From contig QCXZ01000041.1 of the NCBI GenBank assembly GCA_025024175.1, forward strand, positions 13,139,786-13,203,785: a stretch of DNA of 64,000 nucleotides. The letters run 5' to 3'. A program made the translations under genes and the position numbers. This document shows, piece by piece, positions 58,445 through 64,000 of this stretch. Within the stretch, counting starts at the first letter, position 1, and the number at the start of each line of letters is the position of its first letter. Origin of the DNA: Rhyzopertha dominica. Its lineage: Eukaryota > Arthropoda > Insecta > Coleoptera > Bostrichidae. The notes under the pieces were generated by a model. That model saw only the letters and a list, made by a program, of their open reading frames with translations, was not told the origin of the DNA and made no database searches.

Positions 58445-58661
58445 TGTCGTGAACTTAGAACTCTCTTGTATTAATAATATTTATTTGAACTAATAACTTT
58501 ACACTACTTATTTAAAGAACAAATGTAATCCCGAACCGTCCTGGTTGACGCCTGTGCCCGCACTGCCCGGACGGTACCACTTTTCTTTGTTCCCCGTCAC
58601 CATGGGTTATCTAACCCCTTAACGTAACACATTTTTATCATCGTTAATTGGATTCACCACA
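58445..58661 (-). repeat. 3' LTR of the gypsy element
   Basis: 217 bp, identical to 63295-63511. On the minus strand it runs TGTGGTGAATCC...TTCACGACA. AATAAATATT about 40 bases before its 3' end can serve as the polyadenylation signal. Confidence 0.95.
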
Positions 58662-58680
58662 TTCGGCCATCCTGATCTAG
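58662..58680 (-). promoter_or_regulatory. Plus-strand priming region, tRNA-Leu-like
   Basis: A purine tract is expected just before the 3' LTR. Instead the minus strand reads ATCAGGATGGCCGAA directly before TGTGG. From memory, TCAGGATGGCCGA is the 5' end of eukaryotic tRNA-Leu (GTCAGGATGGCCGAG), including much of its A box. Confidence 0.45.
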
Positions 58681-58775
58681 ATCGTCCTCGAACTAGGATT
58701 CATCTGGAACAACACGTAACCTTATCTAGCTTTACCTACTTACTCGTGCCAACCAGTCGAGCATTCTTTATAGAC

Positions 58776-59160
58776 GCTAACCGCAGCTAGCCTTGCTTAC
58801 TTCACAGACGTTAACCGCAGCTAACCGTCTCACTCAGCCGACCAGTCGTCAGCATCTCTCACTTACGCTAACCGCAGCTAGCATTGCTTACTTCACAGAC
58901 GTTAACCGCAGCTAACCGTCTTGCTCAGCCGACCAGTCGTCAGCATCTCTCACTTACGCTAACCGCAGCTAGCCTTGCTTACTTCACAGACGTTAACCGC
59001 AGCTAACCGTCTTACTCAGCCGACCAGTCGTCAGCATCTCTCATTTACGCTAACCGCAGCTAGCCTTGCTTACTTCACAGACGTTAACCGCAGCTAACCG
59101 TCTTACTCAGCCGACCAGTCGTCAGCATCTCTCACGCTAACCGCAGCTAGCCTTGCTTAC
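58776..59160 (-). repeat. 91-bp tandem array in the 3' UTR of the gypsy element
   Basis: Units begin (GCTAACCGCAGCTAG) at 58776, 58867, 58958, 59049 and 59136: spacing 91, 91, 91 and 87 bp. Units differ at only a few bases. Each unit also contains a second, related block (TTAACCGCAGCTAACCGTC), so it arose from a shorter repeat. The last, partial unit supplies the TAA stop of gag-pol (59157-59159). Confidence 0.95.
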
Positions 59161-62100
59161 TCACCTCGCAACAGCACCCATGGTTTCATTTTGTCCACCG
59201 CCACCACGGTCGTAAACCTTCGTCCCGTTTCTCGCAAATCCTTAACCTCGTAACGATCATTGGGCAGCACCTGCGTCACCCGAAACGGACCTTTAAATTT
59301 TGCCTTCAATTTTCTACTCGTTCCTGTTGCTGGATTGTCTGTCTTCAAAACCATTACCAAGTCGCCTTTACCATAGACTTTTGCTTCGGCTCTGGTCCTG
59401 TCGAATCTAGCCTTTTGTTTTTCTTGCTCCGTCGTCATCCGCTTCGTAATGTCCTCTCTCAAAGCTTTTAGGTCCACCCGGTCTATGCCGATCTGTACTT
59501 CATTCAGTATTCGCGACTCAGCCATATGGCGGGGTTTGTATCCCGCTAGGGCTTCCAATGGCGACACTCCGGTGACCCTATTGCTTAAGCAATTTAATGC
59601 ACTTTGTACTTGCTTTACAAATGTGTCCCACTTGGTTTCTGCACTTCCCGCCGCACTGGTAGCTAACGAACTCAGGATCGTTTGGTTATATCGTTCGCAT
59701 TGTCCATTTGCACGCGGTGTTGCGACTGCATTTAGGACGTGTTTGATGCCGTAATTTACACAGAACATCTTGAAACTTTTAGAAGTGAATGCGGTCCCAC
59801 GATCGGAGACAAGACGCACTGGAACTCCAAATAGATGCATTATGTCCATAAGCGCCTTTACTACATGTTTCGTGCCCGTGTCTTTCACAGCTTCGATGAT
59901 GACAAATTTTGTAAAAGCATCGACCACCACAAGCAAGTGTTTGTTTCCTTTACTGCTCGTCACAAACGGTCCAAGATGGTCTGCATGTAACGTATGGAAA
60001 GGCACTCCCGCCTTTTCGATCGGGTGAAGCTTTCCTTCCTTCTTCCCACTGGCTTGCTTGTAATAGGCGCAGCTGAGACATGATTGAATATATTTCGTGA
60101 GAAACTTTTTCATTTCAGCGAACCAATAATTTTCTTGCATCTTCTTTAAGGTTTTAGCCACACCAAAATGACCCATGTCATCATGGTACAATCTGCAAAT
60201 TTGCCATCTGCATGCCTTGGGTACCACCCATGCGACCTTCTCGGGACCCAACTTTCTGTACACTCTTCCATCTTTCAGTTCGTAGTCGCGTTTATATTGC
60301 TTGGCGGCTCCACTTTTAGGTTGCGTCGTCAGAATATCTCGTATGATCGAAATCTGGTTGTCATGAAGCTGTGCGGCAAGTATCCAATCCCCTTCAGTTA
60401 CGTCCACTTGATTGACAACAATCTCTTCGCCAACCGGATTGCGGCTCAAGGCGTCTACGTGCGCCATTTTTGCGCCGGGTCTATACTTAACTTCGAAATT
60501 AAAATCCTGCACTTCTAGCCACCATCGTGCTATCCTCGGTATCATGTCCTTCTTTGAGAAAGCCATTCTTAAAGCGTTGCAGTCCGTAACCACCTTGAAT
60601 TCTACGCCAATTAAGTACACTCGGAAATGGCGTAGAGCTAGGACAACGGCCAACGTCTCCAACTCATACGAATGATAGTACTTTTGTTCAAGAGAGGTTT
60701 GCTTGCTGAAGTAAGCGACCACGTGCTGGTTGTTATCTTTAACTTGTAACAACATTGCTCTCACACCAATGGCGCTAGCATCCGTATGCAGTTCCGTGGG
60801 CAAATTCGGATCAAAGATAGTTAAGATAGGTCGAGTTGTGAGGTCACCCTTGATCTTTCTTACAGCCTTCACTTGTGCTTCACCCCAACTCCATTTGGTG
60901 TTTTTCTTCAGGAGACGCGTCAACGGTTCAACGGTTTTGGCGTAATCTTTAATGAACTTCCGAAAGTATCCTGACAACCCCAAAAATTGGCGTACTTGCT
61001 TCACGTTCTGAGGATATCGCATCTCCATTACCGCTGCAACTTTCGCGCTGTCCGGTCTCACACCTTCGGCGCTTATTTCACGTCCCAAATAGGTTATGGT
61101 GCTCTTGAAGAACGCGCACTTGCTTAGCTTCAGTGTAAGACCACCGTTTCTTAACGCTTCCAAGACTTGGGTCAATCTTTCCAGTCCTTGTTGGAAATCA
61201 ACCGCTGGTATAACTATGTCGTCGATATAGGGAAAAGCAATCGTGTTTCTCAATTCGCCAAGTGTTTTCTTCATCAGAGATTCAAAGACGGCTGGTGCAT
61301 TCGACAAACCGAAAGGCATACGCAGAAACTCATATAATGAGTCGGGCGTCACGAATGCTGTTTTCTCGATTGAGTTCGATGCCAAGGGAACTTGATAGTA
61401 TCCTGACGCTAAGTCGAGGGTTATGAAAAGCTTGCCCTCTCTCAAATTATCTATCTGGGTGTCGATCAGTGGCATGGGATGTTTGTTCTTTACAGTTATA
61501 GCATTGAGTTTTCTGTAGTCAACTACCATTCTGTAATCTCCGGTTTTCTTTTTCACCAGGAGGACGGGGCTTGCGAATGGAGAGCTTGATTCCCGAACGA
61601 TTCCGTGTTGCATTAGCTCTTGTATTATTTTGCGTAGAATCAGCTTCTCTGCTTCTGGCATGCGATAGGGACGGTACACGATCGGTTCGTCGCTTTTCAA
61701 CTTGATCTCCAATTCGAGTAAATTCGTCTTACCCAAATCACTCATCGAAAGAGAGATACAATCTCTGTATCCTCTCAGAAGATTTATGAGCGTCGCCTTC
61801 TGGTCACTTGTGATTTCAGACCCGCAATCGATATCCTCAGTTTTAGAATCGTTGAAATGTTCCACCAAGTTCACGTTGTTCACTTGTAGCGGTGGAAGTG
61901 CGCGTAAATAGAGTTTGTTATTCTGTTGTAACATCAGCGTATTTGGTTGACAAAGGAAATCTGTCCCCACTATTAGGTCGTAATTCATGTAACGATCCTC
62001 CAGCACAATTACTTGTATCGTAGCNCTAACCTCTTCTACACGCAGATTCACCCTTGCCGTCATTTTAGTTGACACCGTTGTACCCATAAAACACCTCAAT

Positions 62101-63218
62101 GTAGTTTCCGATTTATCTTCCACCACCGAAACTTCTACTCTTCGAGCGACCGACATTCTTAGCAAGGTACGACCGCTTCCCGTATCAATTAACGCACTTA
62201 TTTTGCAGCCGTTGATTATTGCTGTCTTCATAAAGGGATTTTGACCGGTGTTTACCTCATTGACTCGTTCTTGCTTTGCGTCTTTTCTTTGGGGACACTG
62301 ATACTGCTTATGGCCCAGCTTATGGCAGCGACGACATTCAATCTTTGGTCTAGTGCAGTCACGAACGCGATGGTTTTCTCCGCAGTTGAAGCATTTTATA
62401 TAGCTAGTAGTGTTACTACCGTCATATTTCAGGGCATCGTGAGACCTAGTTCTACCAATTTGTTCCCTCTTGTCATTGCGTGCTTTGTTTGTTGCCCCGT
62501 GTTCCAGCCATGACTTGCTAGAACTTCCAGAACTCACATTTCTTAGATATCCCGCAAGTTCGCCCACTGTGGCAAATCCGGCAGCTCTCAACGACAACTT
62601 TAAGCTGTCTTCTGGCAGACCTTCGATGATGCTATCGATCAAATACTTTTCGGGTATATCTAACTTCAACTTATTTAATCTGACGACTTTCTCAAAACAA
62701 TAATCCCCCAAATTTTGTCGAAATTGCGGTTTGTAGTTCGCAGCTTCCAATAACAATGCACCAAAGCGAACCGTACTTGGAAATGTTGTGAGAATCATCT
62801 GTTTCATTGCGCCCCAAGAGACACACGTATCCGATAGCGAATCGTACCATTTCCGTGCGTTTCCTCTCAAACGAGCCGTGACAAGTCTCGTTGTAATGTT
62901 TTCATCCCAACCGTGATAACGAACCAAGTTGTCTACTTTTCTTACCCATTCCTCGGAGTCTTGTGTATTATCTCCTGGATCAAACACAGGAATCAACGTT
63001 TCGTCCACTGTCACTCTAAATCCAGTGGGGCCTTGAGCGTGTACTTTCGCCTTCAATGCGGTAACTTGCCTTTGCAAACTACGGACCCTTTTTTTTGCAC
63101 CCGACGAACTGGAGCTTGTCGACGAAGAAGACGTCGTGGACGACGAGGACGACGATGAGCGTGCTCTTTTCTTCTTTTGTTGTCGCCGAGGTTGCTTTTT
63201 GGGTGGACGTTTCCCCAT
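59157..63218 (-). CDS. Gag-Pol polyprotein of a Ty3/gypsy retrotransposon
   Basis: A single ORF of 1353 residues with no stop, opening at the first ATG of the transcript (63218-63216), 76 nt after the 5' LTR. Residues 1-60 are Lys/Arg then Ser-rich (basic, low complexity). Gag follows and ends with two zinc knuckles at about 276-305 (C-x2-C-x3-H-x4-C and C-x2-C-x4-H-x4-C). Protease has DTGSG with Asp345. RT runs from about 510 and carries YIDD at 664-667. RNase H begins near LHTDAS (Asp813) and reads GVRAM where GIGAV is common. Integrase has the HHCC zinc finger (about 1011-1049), the catalytic triad Asp1080, Asp1139, Glu1175 (35 residues between the last two), and a GPF-type module near 1310. 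Gag and Pol share one frame, so no frameshift is needed. One N (near residue 398) leaves a residue undefined. The copy appears competent. Confidence 0.97.
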   Translation of the reverse strand: MGKRPPKKQPRRQQKKKRARSSSSSSSTTSSSSTSSSSSGAKKRVRSLQRQVTALKAKVHAQGPTGFRVTVDETLIPVFDPGDNTQDSEEWVRKVDNLVRYHGWDENITTRLVTARLRGNARKWYDSLSDTCVSWGAMKQMILTTFPSTVRFGALLLEAANYKPQFRQNLGDYCFEKVVRLNKLKLDIPEKYLIDSIIEGLPEDSLKLSLRAAGFATVGELAGYLRNVSSGSSSKSWLEHGATNKARNDKREQIGRTRSHDALKYDGSNTTSYIKCFNCGENHRVRDCTRPKIECRRCHKLGHKQYQCPQRKDAKQERVNEVNTGQNPFMKTAIINGCKISALIDTGSGRTLLRMSVARRVEVSVVEDKSETTLRCFMGTTVSTKMTARVNLRVEEVXATIQVIVLEDRYMNYDLIVGTDFLCQPNTLMLQQNNKLYLRALPPLQVNNVNLVEHFNDSKTEDIDCGSEITSDQKATLINLLRGYRDCISLSMSDLGKTNLLELEIKLKSDEPIVYRPYRMPEAEKLILRKIIQELMQHGIVRESSSPFASPVLLVKKKTGDYRMVVDYRKLNAITVKNKHPMPLIDTQIDNLREGKLFITLDLASGYYQVPLASNSIEKTAFVTPDSLYEFLRMPFGLSNAPAVFESLMKKTLGELRNTIAFPYIDDIVIPAVDFQQGLERLTQVLEALRNGGLTLKLSKCAFFKSTITYLGREISAEGVRPDSAKVAAVMEMRYPQNVKQVRQFLGLSGYFRKFIKDYAKTVEPLTRLLKKNTKWSWGEAQVKAVRKIKGDLTTRPILTIFDPNLPTELHTDASAIGVRAMLLQVKDNNQHVVAYFSKQTSLEQKYYHSYELETLAVVLALRHFRVYLIGVEFKVVTDCNALRMAFSKKDMIPRIARWWLEVQDFNFEVKYRPGAKMAHVDALSRNPVGEEIVVNQVDVTEGDWILAAQLHDNQISIIRDILTTQPKSGAAKQYKRDYELKDGRVYRKLGPEKVAWVVPKACRWQICRLYHDDMGHFGVAKTLKKMQENYWFAEMKKFLTKYIQSCLSCAYYKQASGKKEGKLHPIEKAGVPFHTLHADHLGPFVTSSKGNKHLLVVVDAFTKFVIIEAVKDTGTKHVVKALMDIMHLFGVPVRLVSDRGTAFTSKSFKMFCVNYGIKHVLNAVATPRANGQCERYNQTILSSLATSAAGSAETKWDTFVKQVQSALNCLSNRVTGVSPLEALAGYKPRHMAESRILNEVQIGIDRVDLKALREDITKRMTTEQEKQKARFDRTRAEAKVYGKGDLVMVLKTDNPATGTSRKLKAKFKGPFRVTQVLPNDRYEVKDLRETGRRFTTVVAVDKMKPWVLLRGE

Positions 63219-63294
63219 TTTCCAATTTTCGCAGTACTTCGGTTCACAGTCACTGACACGATAAGTTTCGCAACTGTTATCCCACTTNTGACTC
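63219..63294 (-). promoter_or_regulatory. 5' leader with tRNA-Leu primer-binding site
   Basis: Two bases after the LTR (GA), the minus strand reads GTCANAAGTGGGAT (63292-63279). It is complementary to ATCCCACTTCTGAC, the 3' arm of tRNA-Leu(CAA) as I remember it, with the N as the only unknown. The complement to the terminal A and CCA is missing, so priming would be slightly internal or use a trimmed tRNA. Confidence 0.6.
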
Positions 63295-63511
63295 TGTCGT
63301 GAACTTAGAACTCTCTTGTATTAATAATATTTATTTGAACTAATAACTTTACACTACTTATTTAAAGAACAAATGTAATCCCGAACCGTCCTGGTTGACG
63401 CCTGTGCCCGCACTGCCCGGACGGTACCACTTTTCTTTGTTCCCCGTCACCATGGGTTATCTAACCCCTTAACGTAACACATTTTTATCATCGTTAATTG
63501 GATTCACCACA
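63295..63511 (-). repeat. 5' LTR of the gypsy element
   Basis: 217 bp, identical to 58445-58661. As the 5' LTR it must hold the promoter. TTTAAATAAG could be a TATA-like box, but it was not resolved further. Confidence 0.95.
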
Positions 63512-63515
63512 GTTA
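63512..63515. repeat. 4-bp target-site duplication, right
   Basis: GTTA, matching 58441-58444. Confidence 0.8.
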
Positions 63516-64000
63516 GGTGTACTGACTGAAGTACTTTTATAACCATGTACAAAACAACACTTGTTTTGTTTTCCATACATAATTGATGCTTGTAAAACTA
63601 CACAAATCACTTTTTGGTGCAACCTCTTACCCCGTCATTTCAATAAACACCACACAAAAGCTTTTTCAATACAAGAATGATACTATACCATTAAACAGCA
63701 CGCTCCTCGGTAATGTTTACATGACACTTGACGTCACGAGTTGAATAACCTTGGATAGAAGCGTTTTGGCGGTGACTCCTAAGATTCGAATTTCAGACCT
63801 GAAATTCTCTACCTGCAAATATTTTTTTTTGCTTTTTTTTAACATGGCATACGATATATATGCACTTCAAGATTAATTTTCCGTAATTTTCAAAAAAAGT
63901 GATAATACCCAATTGTTTGGTGTTAAAGTTTGTAAGTGAAAAAAAGTGAATCAATATGGACGAGTTACGAAGGTATATGTATTATACATAGTTCCATCAT
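63516..64000. other. No gene established
   Basis: At 63956 an ATG opens MDELRR and meets AAG|GTATAT at 63973, a possible but weak first exon with donor. Otherwise AT-rich sequence. CTCGTGACGTCAAGTGTC on the minus strand near 63751-63734 mirrors 57751-57766. Confidence 0.25.

Larger units (their letters stand above)
58445..63511 (-). mobile_element. Ty3/gypsy LTR retrotransposon, full length, recent
   Basis: This 5067-bp element on the minus strand has two identical 217-bp LTRs with TG...CA ends, a 4-bp duplication (GTTA), a 76-nt leader, a single gag-pol ORF and a repeat-rich 3' untranslated part. The pol order protease-RT-RNase H-integrase places it in Ty3/gypsy. There is no env frame. LTR identity means the insertion is recent. 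It interrupts the flanking sequence between 58440 and 63516, possibly inside an older element (see findings). Confidence 0.97.

Noticed and set aside
59449..63158. Plus-strand ORFs over the gypsy element
   Set aside because: They are antisense shadows of the intact gag-pol frame.
63956..63972. MDELRR mini-exon with AAG|GTATAT
   Set aside because: Too short to support; the window ends before any confirmation.
1..64000. CRISPR arrays, operons, riboswitches, bacterial promoters
   Set aside because: The sequence is eukaryotic in character; no regularly spaced direct repeats or gene clusters of that kind were seen.

Overview
The window looks like insect (at least arthropod) nuclear DNA: AT-rich, almost without long ORFs, and full of decayed transposable elements from families common in insect genomes (mariner-like and IS630-like DNA transposons, hAT, Penelope-like elements, Jockey/R1/RTE-type LINEs, Ty3/gypsy). 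Scattered N bases suggest a draft assembly. There is no operon-like or prokaryotic organisation and I found no tRNA or rRNA gene.

The one intact gene is the gag-pol of a young Ty3/gypsy LTR retrotransposon at 58445-63511 (minus strand). Its two 217-bp LTRs are identical and it is flanked by a 4-bp duplication (GTTA). A 91-bp tandem array lies between the pol stop and the 3' LTR. Both borders of its internal region resemble tRNA-Leu, one the complement of the tRNA 3' arm and the other the tRNA 5' end.

Other well-delimited elements are a mariner-like element with about 260-bp inverted repeats (49741-51639, dead transposase), a non-autonomous hAT element with a perfect 8-bp duplication and subterminal repeat arrays (33741-35592), and MITE-like elements at 1838-2063 and 14131-14658. 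Decayed pieces are a Penelope-like element with RT and GIY-YIG parts (15031-16950), a second GIY-YIG tail (20552-20900), four DNA-transposase remnants (9542-10018, 19090-19910, 30322-31051, 53520-54780), LINE pieces (22830-23599, 42850-43450, 52800-53240, less surely 25681-26110 and 41700-42640), three dispersed repeat families with members inside this window, and two degenerate ~100-130-bp tandem arrays.

The most unusual signal is a set of hammerhead-ribozyme-like motifs. Those at 586-632 and 14886-14923 (both minus) keep the conserved core, and the second sits just downstream of the Penelope-like ORF. Degenerate relatives are at 18677-18709, 22317-22356 and inside a 46-bp-armed inverted repeat at 54571-54682.

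Host genes are hardly visible. The best candidate is a minus-strand internal exon at 2330-2545 that ends at a strong splice donor. Weaker possible exons are at 2-278, 32417-32470, 36146-36291, 56149-56534 and 57893-57976. None could be assigned a function, and most of the remaining sequence is probably intron or intergenic DNA.
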